NCBI GenBank assembly: GCA_030601675.1 | Contig: JAUWBN010000007.1 | Location: 1-44,321, forward strand | Direction of reading: 5' to 3' | DNA: 44,321 nucleotides | From: Hadesarchaea archaeon | Lineage (GTDB): Archaea > Hadarchaeota > Hadarchaeia > Hadarchaeales > Hadarchaeaceae | Shown: one piece after another, positions 9,964 to 18,879 of the stretch | How the letters are laid out: each line of letters begins with the position of its first letter | How positions within the stretch are numbered: position 1 is the first letter of the stretch | Translations under genes and position numbers: made by a program | Notes under the pieces: model-generated | What the model was told of the DNA's origin: nothing | What the model saw: only the letters and a program-made list of their open reading frames with translations | The model's database searches: none

Positions 9964-10599
9964 TTGATAAGAGTGGTATCTTTTGACGTCGATGAAACCC
10001 TAGTCGACCGGAGCTTCGCGGACTCGGTTTGGTTCGAGGAAATCCCCAAATTATACGCGGAGCGCCATGGAGTTTCGTTCGCCAAAGCCCTCGAGCTCCT
10101 GAAGCGGGAATACGATAGGGTTGGGCCGGAGAGGCTCGAGTGGTATGACATCAAGTACTGGTTTGGCCGATTTTCGCTAGGAAAGGGCTGGACCGAATTG
10201 CTCGAGCGTTGTGGCGAAAGGGTTCACCCATACCCAGAGGCCCCACGAGTGCTCGAAGGGCTTTCTAAGGGTTACGAGCTCGTTGTTGCATCTGGCTCGG
10301 CGCGCGAATTCCTCGACGTGAACCTCGCGCGATCGAACCTCCGCCCCTATTTCACCCGAGTTTTCTCCTCCGTTTCGGATTACGGGATGATCAAGAAGAA
10401 ACCTGAGTTTTTCGAGCGGGTTTGTGAGTCGCTCGGGGTAACTCCCGCCCAGCTCCTTCACGTTGGGGACGACCCCTTCTTCGATTTTGAAGCGCCTCGC
10501 AAGCTCGGGGTGAGGTCGGTTCTGCTCGACAGATCGAGGCGTAGATCGGGGAAATGGGTGATTCACGATCTGAGGGGGGTCGAAAAGCTTCTGGTGTAA
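9964..10599 (+). CDS. HAD-family hydrolase
   Basis: RVVSFDVDETLVDRSF, LVVASGSAREFL, LLHVGDDPFFDFEAPRKLGVRSVLLDR. Confidence 0.82.
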   Translation: MIRVVSFDVDETLVDRSFADSVWFEEIPKLYAERHGVSFAKALELLKREYDRVGPERLEWYDIKYWFGRFSLGKGWTELLERCGERVHPYPEAPRVLEGLSKGYELVVASGSAREFLDVNLARSNLRPYFTRVFSSVSDYGMIKKKPEFFERVCESLGVTPAQLLHVGDDPFFDFEAPRKLGVRSVLLDRSRRRSGKWVIHDLRGVEKLLV

Positions 10600-10711
10600 C
10601 CCGCGAGACGAATTCATGGACGAGGAGAAGGAAACGTCGCGATGTTGGTCGAGTGGTTGAGAGCGAACGATCTGACCCAAGACAAAATTTTCGGAGAGCG
10701 CGGTTGGGGCC

Positions 10712-10837
10712 CTAGCCCATCAATTCCATAGGCTGCCCGCAGCAAACCAGCTCTCCGCCGCCGACCTTTGTCACCGTTACCTCGTTTCCGCAGACGTTGC
10801 AGCGGTATCTCTCGCCGACTTTACTCACGTTGACCAT
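10712..10837 (-). CDS. Desulforedoxin-like 41-aa iron protein (stand-alone superoxide reductase N-terminal type domain)
   Basis: Manual reverse-strand translation MVNVSKVGERYRCNVCGNEVTVTKVGGGELVCCGQPMELMG*: CxxC plus adjacent CC as in desulforedoxin; GAGGTG ribosome-binding site upstream. Too short for the ORF track. Confidence 0.85.
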   Translation of the reverse strand: MVNVSKVGERYRCNVCGNEVTVTKVGGGELVCCGQPMELMG

Positions 10838-10856
10838 TTTCACACCTCGTTCAAGC

Positions 10857-11645
10857 TCACTCGACGAAAGCCACCACTCGCGCGAAGGCCGCCTCGCCCC
10901 CTTGGAACTTCCAGGGGAAGCACCCGATCGTGATGCGCTTGTTCTGTATCTCCGGAGCGCTGATCTCCCCGCCCAGGTTTTCCGCGTGGATGCAGTCGTG
11001 AAGGAACAGACGGTTGTGGGTCAGCTGGTAGTCCTCCGATGGAAAGAGCTTGTCCACGGCTTCCTTCCCGCCAAACTTCTTCTCGCATAATGCCCGGACC
11101 TTGTCACAGGTTCCGAATGTACCTTTCCCTAGAAATCTACCTATGGGTAAGTCCATGGGGTGATCGGTGGAAACCGCGTCAACCATCCAGAGTTTTATCT
11201 TCTTCTTTTTCAGCCAATCGACCATGTCAGGGTGGGCCCCTGGATGTCGGTGTATGTAGCGCTCCTCATCTGGCTTGGACCCGCACCACGCGTACTTGTG
11301 CCAACCGGTGTGGAGGACGAGGACGTCTCCATCGTGCACGTCTGCTTTTTTCTCGATCATCTCTGGGGTGTAAACATCTAGGTCGTCGAGCTCGTCGCTG
11401 AGATTTACTATCACCCCTGGGCCGTAGAGGTCCTCGAGGGGTATTTGATCGATAGTTTTACCCCCCGTCACGAAGTGCTGGGGTGCGTCTAGGTGTGTGC
11501 CGATGTGGTTCGAGGTCTTGATGTACTGCGCATTTACTCCGTGCTCGGGCTTTCGCTTGAAGTAATACGCCTCGAAGGGTGGGTACCATGGCCAGAAATG
11601 TGCGTCGGCGCCTAGCGGCTGAGACAAATCGTACAATTTAACCAT
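10857..11645 (-). CDS. Cyclase-family metal-dependent hydrolase (kynurenine formamidase-like)
   Basis: LYDLSQPLGADAHFWPWYPPFEAYYF, TSNHIGTHLDAPQHFV, VLVLHTGWHKYA, NRLFLHDCIHAENLGGEI. Confidence 0.85.
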   Translation of the reverse strand: MVKLYDLSQPLGADAHFWPWYPPFEAYYFKRKPEHGVNAQYIKTSNHIGTHLDAPQHFVTGGKTIDQIPLEDLYGPGVIVNLSDELDDLDVYTPEMIEKKADVHDGDVLVLHTGWHKYAWCGSKPDEERYIHRHPGAHPDMVDWLKKKKIKLWMVDAVSTDHPMDLPIGRFLGKGTFGTCDKVRALCEKKFGGKEAVDKLFPSEDYQLTHNRLFLHDCIHAENLGGEISAPEIQNKRITIGCFPWKFQGGEAAFARVVAFVE

Positions 11646-11718
11646 TTTTCCAACCTCCTTGGTGGAGATGTGCTCGAGAAGTTATAAGGATTGCGGAGAT
11701 GAAAAGAAAGGGGACACG

Positions 11719-12456
11719 ATGAAACTCCTGAGCGATCTCATCCGTGCAGTAGGGAAAAACGAAGCCCCAGTGAGGGATGTCCGGGTCGGAATCACGTGGA
11801 CGGGCGTGTGGGGCAAGCGCTGCGGGCTCGGCAGGACCTATGCCAGCCCGGCCACGGCTCACTGCACCATCAGGGATTTCGGGCAATTGACTGAAAAAAC
11901 GACTCTGGAACTGGCGGAGTACGCGAAATCTTGGCATTTGGTGGAAGCGGGCATAGGGGTAGCCGCGATAAACTCGATGATTAAGCCCAAGGGCAAACGG
12001 AACATCAACGCGCTTGACCTCATTATAGAGGAGGGCAAAAACAAAAAAGTTACGATGGTGGGGGCGTTCCCGAGGACCTCCGAGCTTAGAGCGGTCGCGA
12101 AGGAGTTCTGGCTCTTGGAGCTTGATCCTTACTTAGTTAATCCAGAGGCCGGGATATTACCAGCGACCGCGGCCGAGCACAAAATACCAAAAAGCGATCT
12201 GGTGGTCATCACTGGGTCTGCCCTCGTGAACAAATCCTTGGAGCATCTGCTGGAATTAAGCAGGGATGCTTACACGATCGTCCTGGGCCCGAGCACCCCG
12301 ATGTCTGAGGTCTTGTTTGACTACGGGGCTGACTTGCTCGCTGGCGTCGACGTGATCAAACCGGCGGAGATAATGAAGAAGATCAGCCAGAGCGGGGGAA
12401 TGGTGAGCCCGAAAAATTGCAAGGGTGAGATCGAATTCTTGGTGATGGAGAAGTAA
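11719..12456 (+). CDS. DUF364-type (putative heavy-metal chelation) domain protein
   Basis: MKLLSDLIRAVGKNEAPVRDVRVGITWTGVWGKRCGLGRTY...; VTMVGAFPRTSELRAVAKEFWLLELDP; ITGSALVNKSLEHLLELS; VLGPSTPMSEVLFDYGADLLAGV. Confidence 0.72.
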   Translation: MKLLSDLIRAVGKNEAPVRDVRVGITWTGVWGKRCGLGRTYASPATAHCTIRDFGQLTEKTTLELAEYAKSWHLVEAGIGVAAINSMIKPKGKRNINALDLIIEEGKNKKVTMVGAFPRTSELRAVAKEFWLLELDPYLVNPEAGILPATAAEHKIPKSDLVVITGSALVNKSLEHLLELSRDAYTIVLGPSTPMSEVLFDYGADLLAGVDVIKPAEIMKKISQSGGMVSPKNCKGEIEFLVMEK

Positions 12457-12488
12457 AAACGTTGTTCCTACAATTGATATCGATTTTA

Positions 12489-12923
12489 TCAACGTCGCTG
12501 TCTTTGTGTAGGAATTATCTTAATATCTCCATCTTTGAGTATCAACACCGTTATCGGCTTGACAATTTTGGCCCCTTTCACGCACTCACGAGCCTTAAAC
12601 CTTATCTCATTATAAATTCTCGTGAAATCGGCCCTGAGCTTAACGTTGGCTTTATCCGCCTTATCTATGACCAAGCGGGGGATGTCAACCATGTGGGTAC
12701 CCGGCCTCACTTTTACAGACGCCGCCGTGGTAATTTTTTCGTACACTCGGATCGTTTCTTCAGCTAGTTTTAAGTTCCTCCTCCCCCTCTTTTCGATTAT
12801 TGCTATATTCTGGCGGGTGGTGCCAAACTTCGATGCGATTTCCTCTTGAGTCAGGCCCGTAAGTCTGAGTTTAAGAACCTCCACCTGAGCTTTGGTCAGC
12901 AACCCACGCCGCTTCCTTCTCAT
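12489..12923 (-). CDS. Tfx family DNA-binding protein (copy 1)
   Basis: GLLTKAQVEVLKLRLTGLTQEEIASKFGTTRQNIAIIEKRGRRNLKLAEETI with a conserved C-terminal domain. Confidence 0.85.
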   Translation of the reverse strand: MRRKRRGLLTKAQVEVLKLRLTGLTQEEIASKFGTTRQNIAIIEKRGRRNLKLAEETIRVYEKITTAASVKVRPGTHMVDIPRLVIDKADKANVKLRADFTRIYNEIRFKARECVKGAKIVKPITVLILKDGDIKIIPTQRQRR

Positions 12924-13057
12924 GATCTCAAACCCAATACCACTGATGAAGGAATTAAATTATGCTCCTCGAACTGCGAATAGATCCGTTTATGCAATCA
13001 AGTATGCTTGCTTAACCTCACAAAAACTTAAATATTGAAAACATTATTGGGTTTCAG

Positions 13058-13789
13058 GTGAAGAGTATTCCAAGAAGTCTTGCGAGCTATCCCTTTCCCA
13101 TCGGGATTTTAATTTTCGGTTCCATTTGGGGGTTTCTTGAAAGCACCGTGGGGGGAGCTTTGAGGCTGGGGTTTGGCCCTTTCTTTAAGAGCCAACTGCA
13201 CATCTGCCCCTGTCCCCTCATAGCTGCCGTCGTTGGGTTTCCCGTCATGGCTGCAGCCTTGGCCGTCTACAAAAAGCCCGCGATGTTGGTGGGGATAGGC
13301 TTAGTAGCGGCTTCCTTCAGTTGGCTCGTTATCCCCATCCAGAACGTGCCGGCCTTCACAACGCCCCTCACGACATATCCGATCGTGAATCCCACCGTAG
13401 CAATCATCCTCTCCTCAATTACATTTAGCTTGGTAGCGAGTTTGGTGGGAAGGAAACTGGTTATGAGTACCCCTACCCTCGCGGGGGTTGGGGCGCTATC
13501 CGGCATGTTGAGCTCGATCGCTTTCATCTACATCGTCGTTTATCTGGGAGCCCCCATCTTGGCCGTAACGGGACTGAGCGGACCACTCGCGTACGTTGCC
13601 ACGAACGGAGCGATTTGGGTTGCCCTAAGTACCACAATGGTACCTGTGGGATACATAGCCGGGTTGAGGCTCCAACTGAGTGTTTCTCCTTTGTTCAGGA
13701 TGAGGCCTTGGCTTTATCGCGTGGGTCCACTCGCGGTTCTGGTTTTCTGTTGGGGCGCCAGCATCGCTGCTATCGCTGCTGGGCTCTAG
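13058..13789 (+). CDS. Polytopic membrane protein, candidate transporter
   Basis: Multiple hydrophobic segments (FPIGILIFGSIWGFLESTVGGAL, LIAAVVGFPVMAAALAVY, VAIILSSITFSLVASLVG, GPLAVLVFCWGASIAAIAAGL); TATA-like aaatattgaaaa upstream. Confidence 0.6.
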   Translation: MKSIPRSLASYPFPIGILIFGSIWGFLESTVGGALRLGFGPFFKSQLHICPCPLIAAVVGFPVMAAALAVYKKPAMLVGIGLVAASFSWLVIPIQNVPAFTTPLTTYPIVNPTVAIILSSITFSLVASLVGRKLVMSTPTLAGVGALSGMLSSIAFIYIVVYLGAPILAVTGLSGPLAYVATNGAIWVALSTTMVPVGYIAGLRLQLSVSPLFRMRPWLYRVGPLAVLVFCWGASIAAIAAGL

Positions 13790-13879
13790 AGCATCTGGTA
13801 AGGGTCCCCGCGGCACCGGTCAAGATAAACTTATTAAGTTTTCCCACAATTTTTGACATGGACAACTTGGAGGGCTGAG

Positions 13880-15463
13880 ATGGTTACTCGGAGCTTGGTG
13901 CGCAAAAACGAATATCGAGATTCCATTTTTCTGATGCGCATCTCAAAACAACTTGAGGAGCTGGAGGGAGTGCAGAGGGCATCGGCGATAATGGCGACCG
14001 ATGCCAACAAGGGGTTGCTCGAAGATGCGGGCATGCTTACCGACGAGATCAAAGGCGCGAGCTCTAACGACTTGGTGATAGTAGTCGATGCCGTGAGTTC
14101 CGAGCGCGCGGGCGAGGCGATCTCAAGTGTTGGGGGAATACTGGCGGAAGAAGCAAGGAAGCGAGTGGAAGAAGCTGAAGTGATTTATAAAACACTCGAC
14201 TCGGCGATCGGTGCGGAGCCCGAGTCCAACCTTGTCCTAATTTCGGTGCCCGGTGAGTTCGCCGCTCGGGAGGCCGAACGGGCGCTGCGGGCGGGCAAGC
14301 ACGTCATGATTTTCAGCGACGGCGTACCCCTGGAGGATGAGGTACGGCTGAAGCGTCTCGGAAGGGAGAAAGGCCTGCTGGTGATGGGCCCCGACTGCGG
14401 TACAGCGATCATAAACGGAATCGGTCTCGGATTCGCGAACGTCGTCAAGCGGGGTCCCGTTGGCGTGGTTGCGGCGTCGGGGACGGGAGCGCAGGAAGTT
14501 ACCTCGCTGATAAGCGCTGGCCCCGGGATTTCCCACGTTATCGGCACGGGGGGTCGCGATCTGCACGATGAGGTAGGTGGAATCACTATGCTCATGGGGC
14601 TCCAGAGCTTAGCCGACGACCCGGAGACTAAGACAATCATCCTCATCTCAAAGCCGCCATCTCCGGAAGTAGCGAAACGTATTTTGAAGGCTGCAAGCGA
14701 GGTCGGAAAACCCACGGTAGTCAATTTTCTTGGCGGTGACCCGAAGATCATTGAGGAAATCAATTTGACCCCCGCCGTCACGCTCGAGGACGCCGCGGCG
14801 AAGGCGATTGCGCTCCAGCGGGGGGAGAAGCCCAAAGGTGTGACATTCTCCGCTGATTTGAATGAGGTCAAAAATACGGCCGAGAAGGAACACAAGAGGA
14901 TCGGGCCTAATCAACGCTACATCCGAGGCATTTACTCGGGTGGGACTTTCAGTAGCGAGGCCATGTTAATCGTGCGAGATTTGGTTGGTGATGTGCACTC
15001 GAACGTGCCGCTGAAACCGGAGCTGAAATTAAAGGATTCGAACAAGAGCAAGGAGCACACCTTCGTTGACATGGGGGAGGACGAATTCACGGCTGAAATC
15101 GGCAAACCTCACCCAATGATATATCACGAGCTCAGGCAGAAGAGAATACTTCAGGAGGCTTCTGATCCAGAAACTGCGGTAATCCTCCTCGATGTCGTGC
15201 TAGGATATGGGGCTCATGAAGACCCCGTCGGCGCTTTGGCACCAACCTTGAGGGAGGCTAAGAAAATCGCGGAAAGAGAGAGGAGATATCTCCCGGTAGT
15301 AGCATCGGTCTGTGGTACGCCCCAAGATCCCCAGAACCTAACAGCCCAAGAGAAGTGGCTTAGGGGAGCTGGCGTAATAGTTATGCCGAGCAACGCTCAG
15401 GCGGCGCGGATGGCTGCGCTGATTGTAACCAAGGGCGGGGTTTGGAATAAGATGGTAGGGTGA
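13880..15463 (+). CDS. fdrA: FdrA/AllF-like protein (oxamate carbamoyltransferase subunit homolog, succinyl-CoA ligase-like fold)
   Basis: LVRKNEYRDSIFLMRISKQLEELEGVQRASAIMATDANKGLL (typical FdrA N-terminus); LLVMGPDCGTAIINGIGLGFANVVKRGPVGVVAASGTGAQEV; VILLDVVLGYGAHEDPVG. Confidence 0.88.
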   Translation: MVTRSLVRKNEYRDSIFLMRISKQLEELEGVQRASAIMATDANKGLLEDAGMLTDEIKGASSNDLVIVVDAVSSERAGEAISSVGGILAEEARKRVEEAEVIYKTLDSAIGAEPESNLVLISVPGEFAAREAERALRAGKHVMIFSDGVPLEDEVRLKRLGREKGLLVMGPDCGTAIINGIGLGFANVVKRGPVGVVAASGTGAQEVTSLISAGPGISHVIGTGGRDLHDEVGGITMLMGLQSLADDPETKTIILISKPPSPEVAKRILKAASEVGKPTVVNFLGGDPKIIEEINLTPAVTLEDAAAKAIALQRGEKPKGVTFSADLNEVKNTAEKEHKRIGPNQRYIRGIYSGGTFSSEAMLIVRDLVGDVHSNVPLKPELKLKDSNKSKEHTFVDMGEDEFTAEIGKPHPMIYHELRQKRILQEASDPETAVILLDVVLGYGAHEDPVGALAPTLREAKKIAERERRYLPVVASVCGTPQDPQNLTAQEKWLRGAGVIVMPSNAQAARMAALIVTKGGVWNKMVG

Positions 15464-15630
15464 TGATTGTGGAGCTTCTTCGCAAACCTAAGATCATTAA
15501 CATCGGCGCTAGGAATTTTCACGATAGCCTCATAGCCCAAGGAGCTGATTCGGTTCACGTCGATTGGAAGCCACCAGCAGGGGGAGACCAAGAGATGATG
15601 AAGTTGCTCGATAAATTGGATAAACTTTGA
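15463..15630 (+). CDS. 55-aa protein between FdrA and DUF1116 homologs
   Basis: Start overlaps the fdrA stop (TGATG): MIVELLRKPKIINIGARNFHDSLIAQGADSVHVDWKPPAGGDQEMMKLLDKLDKL*. Not in the ORF track. Confidence 0.8.
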   Translation: MIVELLRKPKIINIGARNFHDSLIAQGADSVHVDWKPPAGGDQEMMKLLDKLDKL

Positions 15631-15654
15631 AATTACAATAAGGAGGTGACATGT

Positions 15655-16896
15655 GTGGGAAAAATAGAGGAAGCAAATGAAAAGGCTGTTAAGAGAATTC
15701 TGGAAGCTAAGCCGGTAGCCACGGGCGTTAAAAAGGCAAAGGATGTAATCCCGGGGATGGCCGAACGCATGCTCTTGCACGCTGGACCTCCTATCGAATG
15801 GGATCGAATGTCCGGCCCGACACGCGGTGCGGTGATGGGCGCAGCGATTTTCGAAGGTTGGGCCGATGATGAAAATAAAGCGGTCAAGCTGGCAGAGGGC
15901 GGAGAAATCACGTTTGCACCCTGTCACGATCACGACGCGGTGGGCCCTATGGCCGGGGTAATCTCGCCTTCGATGTCCGTGTACGTCGTCGAGAATCAAG
16001 AGCACGGCAATAAAGCGTATTGTAACCTCAACGAGGGGCTGGGCAAAGTACTGAGGTACGGAGCCTACTCCGCGGAAGTAATTGAGAAGCTGAAGTGGAT
16101 GGAGAAAGAAATGGCACCGCTCCTCACGGAGGCCTTCAAGCGATCGGGCCCGATTGACCTGAAGGAAATAATCTCCAGGGCGCTTCACATGGGCGACGAG
16201 TGCCACTGCCGGAACGTCGCAACGAGCTTGATATTCCTGAAAACCATGGTCCCCCACATGATCGAAACAGGCTTCGACGGCGAGATTATCAGCAGGGTAA
16301 TAAAATTCATGGGCGACAACGTGTTGACATTCCTCAACCTCTTGATGCCAGCCTGCAAGGCCATGCTCGACGCAGGTCACGGCATCGAGTACAGCACGAT
16401 AGCCACGACGTTAACGAGGAACGGCACCGACTTCGGCATCCGAGTCAGCGGTTTGCCTGGTCAATGGTTCACGGCACCAGCCCCCACGCCCGAAACCCTG
16501 TTCTTCCCGGGCTTCAAGAAGGGGGACGAGGGCCGAGATATAGGGGATAGCGCAATCGCCGAAACCATGGGTCTGGGGGGTTTTGCATCGGCAAATGCAC
16601 CAGCGGTAGTCCAAGTGGTCGGGGGGACGCCACAAGATGCAGCGAATTACTCGCGGGAGATGAGGGAGATAACCGTTACCAAGCATACGAGCTTCACGAT
16701 GCCTTTCATGAACTTCGAGGGCACGCCGCTTGGTATAGATATCCGCAAAGTCGTTGAGACAGGGATTCTGCCCTTCATCAACACCGGTGTGGCACACAAG
16801 GATCCCGGAGTTGGCGGGGTCGGATTCGGACTGGTGCGGGCGCCGATGGACTGCTTCAAAAAAGCACTGAAGGCGTTTGCTGAAAAATATGGGTAG
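15655..16896 (+). CDS. DUF1116 family protein (YlbE/AllG-like oxamate carbamoyltransferase subunit homolog)
   Basis: MLLHAGPPIEWDRMSGPTRGAVMGAAIFEGWA; FAPCHDHDAVGPMAGVISPSM; HMGDECHCRNVATSL; GVGFGLVRAPMDCF. GTG start 8 nt after AGGAGG. Confidence 0.88.
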   Translation: MGKIEEANEKAVKRILEAKPVATGVKKAKDVIPGMAERMLLHAGPPIEWDRMSGPTRGAVMGAAIFEGWADDENKAVKLAEGGEITFAPCHDHDAVGPMAGVISPSMSVYVVENQEHGNKAYCNLNEGLGKVLRYGAYSAEVIEKLKWMEKEMAPLLTEAFKRSGPIDLKEIISRALHMGDECHCRNVATSLIFLKTMVPHMIETGFDGEIISRVIKFMGDNVLTFLNLLMPACKAMLDAGHGIEYSTIATTLTRNGTDFGIRVSGLPGQWFTAPAPTPETLFFPGFKKGDEGRDIGDSAIAETMGLGGFASANAPAVVQVVGGTPQDAANYSREMREITVTKHTSFTMPFMNFEGTPLGIDIRKVVETGILPFINTGVAHKDPGVGGVGFGLVRAPMDCFKKALKAFAEKYG

Positions 16897-16939
16897 TTCT
16901 CAGAACTAGGGTATTTTTGAAGAGAACTACACATAAGCC

Positions 16940-18877
16940 TTGGTGACCGATTTGGGAGAGGGAAAACCGAGGAAGGTACAACTTCCACCGAAGCTTAGGC
17001 AAATGCTGAGCAAGGCGTTAGATGATGTAGAGGGTTTTTGGGGAGAGATCGCCGGAGAGCTCCACTGGTTTGAATCCTGGGATAAGGTCTACAAGGAAGA
17101 GGAGTACCCGTTCTTCAAGTGGTTCGTGGGTGGAAAGACCAACATATCTTACAATTGTCTCGATTACCAAGTTTTGGAGAAAAACAGGGGAGATAAGGCG
17201 GCCATTATCTGGGAGTCGGCTGAAACGGGTGAGTCTAGGGTTTTGACATACGGGCAATTGCTTCACGAGGTGGAAAGATTCGCAGCAGCGCTAAAGGTGC
17301 TCGGGGTGAGGAAGGGAGATCGAGTAACCCTATGTATGCCGATGGTTCCTGAAGCCGCAATAGCGATGTTAGCGACCACCCGGATAGGTGCCATCCATTC
17401 GGTCGTGTTTGCGGGATTCGGATACGGAGCCGTAGCCGGCAGGGTGGTGGATGCAGGTTCAAAGGTGTTGATCACTGCAGATGTGGGATACAGGAGAGGA
17501 AAAGTAGTCAACCTAAAAGAAATAGTCGACAAAGCCCTAGAGACGCCCAACGAGGTTCAGAAGGTCATCGTGCTGAAGAGGGGCGAGGCAGAGCCTCCAA
17601 TGAAGGAAGGGAGGGACATGTACTGGGAGGAGGCACTTGATAAAGGCAAGGGGGTAACCGCCGATGTCGTTCCGATGGAGTCCAACGAGCTATCGTTCAT
17701 ACTTCACACATCAGGGACCACGGCAAAGCCAAAGGGTACGGTTCAGACTCACGGCGGCTATCAGGTCCACATATATGCTATGGGGAAATGGGTCTACGGC
17801 CTGAAAGATACCGACGTGTGGTGGTGCCTCTCCGACATAGGCTGGATAGTCGGCCACAGCTACGTCGTCTATGCACCTCTCCTTTTCGGCTGTTCTACAG
17901 TAATGTACGAGGGGACTCCTGACTACCCAGAGCCGGACATCTTGTGGAAGCTTGTGGAAAAAAACAAGGTAACAAAGATGTGGCTATCCCCAACTTTAGT
18001 CAGGGCGCTGATGAGACACGGCGACGAGTGGCCCGAGAAGCATGACCTGAGTAAAATAAAATTAGTAGTTTGTGCTGGAGAGGTTCTGAATCCCCCGGTA
18101 TGGGAGTGGCTACAGAAGACTGTTCTAAAGGATAGGGTGCCCGTGATAGATCACATGTGGCAGACGGAGAGTTCCGGACCTATGGTCGGGTATCCTTACG
18201 GCATCGCGATGTTCCCCATAAAACCGGGCTCTGCGGGCATACCCCTCCCAGGAATTGAAGGTGACGTGGTCGACGAGAAAGGCAGGTCCCTCCCCCCCGG
18301 AAAGGAAGGCATTTTCGTGTGCAGGAGCCCGTTCCCGGGACTAACCCAGACCCTTTGGGGAGCTGACGAAAGGTATGCTGAGGAATACTGGAATCAGATA
18401 CCGAACTGCTACTACACGGGCGATGCGGCCAAAAAGGATGGGGACGGATACATCTGGTTTATCGCAAGGGCCGATGAGGTGTTGAAGATCGCCGGTCACA
18501 GGATAGGAACCGTGGAGATTGAAAGTGCCTTCATCTCCCACCCAGCCGTTGTCGAAGCAGCAGTAACCGGGGAGCCAGATCCTCTAAGAGGGGAGGTCGC
18601 ATCAGCGTTTGTAGTTTTAAAAAAGGGTTACAAGCCCAGTGACGAGCTGAGAGGAGAGTTAAAAAAGACCATCAGGGATATCCTAGGACCGATCGTGGTA
18701 TTGGGGCGCATCGGTTTCGTCAATAAGATTCCAAAAACAAGGAGTGGCAAAATAATGAGGAGGCTGGTGAAGGCAATAGTCACCGGTCAACCACTCGGGG
18801 ACTACTCCACGATAGAAGACGAGACCGCCATAGATGAGATCAAGAAAGCTCTAGAGGGACGCAAAGAGGGGCCTTGA
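16940..18877 (+). CDS. AMP-forming acetyl/acyl-CoA synthetase
   Basis: LHTSGTTAKPKGTVQTHGGY; VWWCLSDIGWIVGHSYVVYAPLLFG; YYTGDAAKKDGDGYIWFIARADEVLKIAGHRIGTVEIESA; NKIPKTRSGKIMRRL. Confidence 0.93.
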   Translation: MVTDLGEGKPRKVQLPPKLRQMLSKALDDVEGFWGEIAGELHWFESWDKVYKEEEYPFFKWFVGGKTNISYNCLDYQVLEKNRGDKAAIIWESAETGESRVLTYGQLLHEVERFAAALKVLGVRKGDRVTLCMPMVPEAAIAMLATTRIGAIHSVVFAGFGYGAVAGRVVDAGSKVLITADVGYRRGKVVNLKEIVDKALETPNEVQKVIVLKRGEAEPPMKEGRDMYWEEALDKGKGVTADVVPMESNELSFILHTSGTTAKPKGTVQTHGGYQVHIYAMGKWVYGLKDTDVWWCLSDIGWIVGHSYVVYAPLLFGCSTVMYEGTPDYPEPDILWKLVEKNKVTKMWLSPTLVRALMRHGDEWPEKHDLSKIKLVVCAGEVLNPPVWEWLQKTVLKDRVPVIDHMWQTESSGPMVGYPYGIAMFPIKPGSAGIPLPGIEGDVVDEKGRSLPPGKEGIFVCRSPFPGLTQTLWGADERYAEEYWNQIPNCYYTGDAAKKDGDGYIWFIARADEVLKIAGHRIGTVEIESAFISHPAVVEAAVTGEPDPLRGEVASAFVVLKKGYKPSDELRGELKKTIRDILGPIVVLGRIGFVNKIPKTRSGKIMRRLVKAIVTGQPLGDYSTIEDETAIDEIKKALEGRKEGP

Positions 18878-18879
18878 AA

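Noticed and set aside
12940-13010. ctgatgaag considered as a box C of a C/D sRNA
   Set aside because: Preceding base is C rather than R, and no CUGA box D was found at suitable distance.
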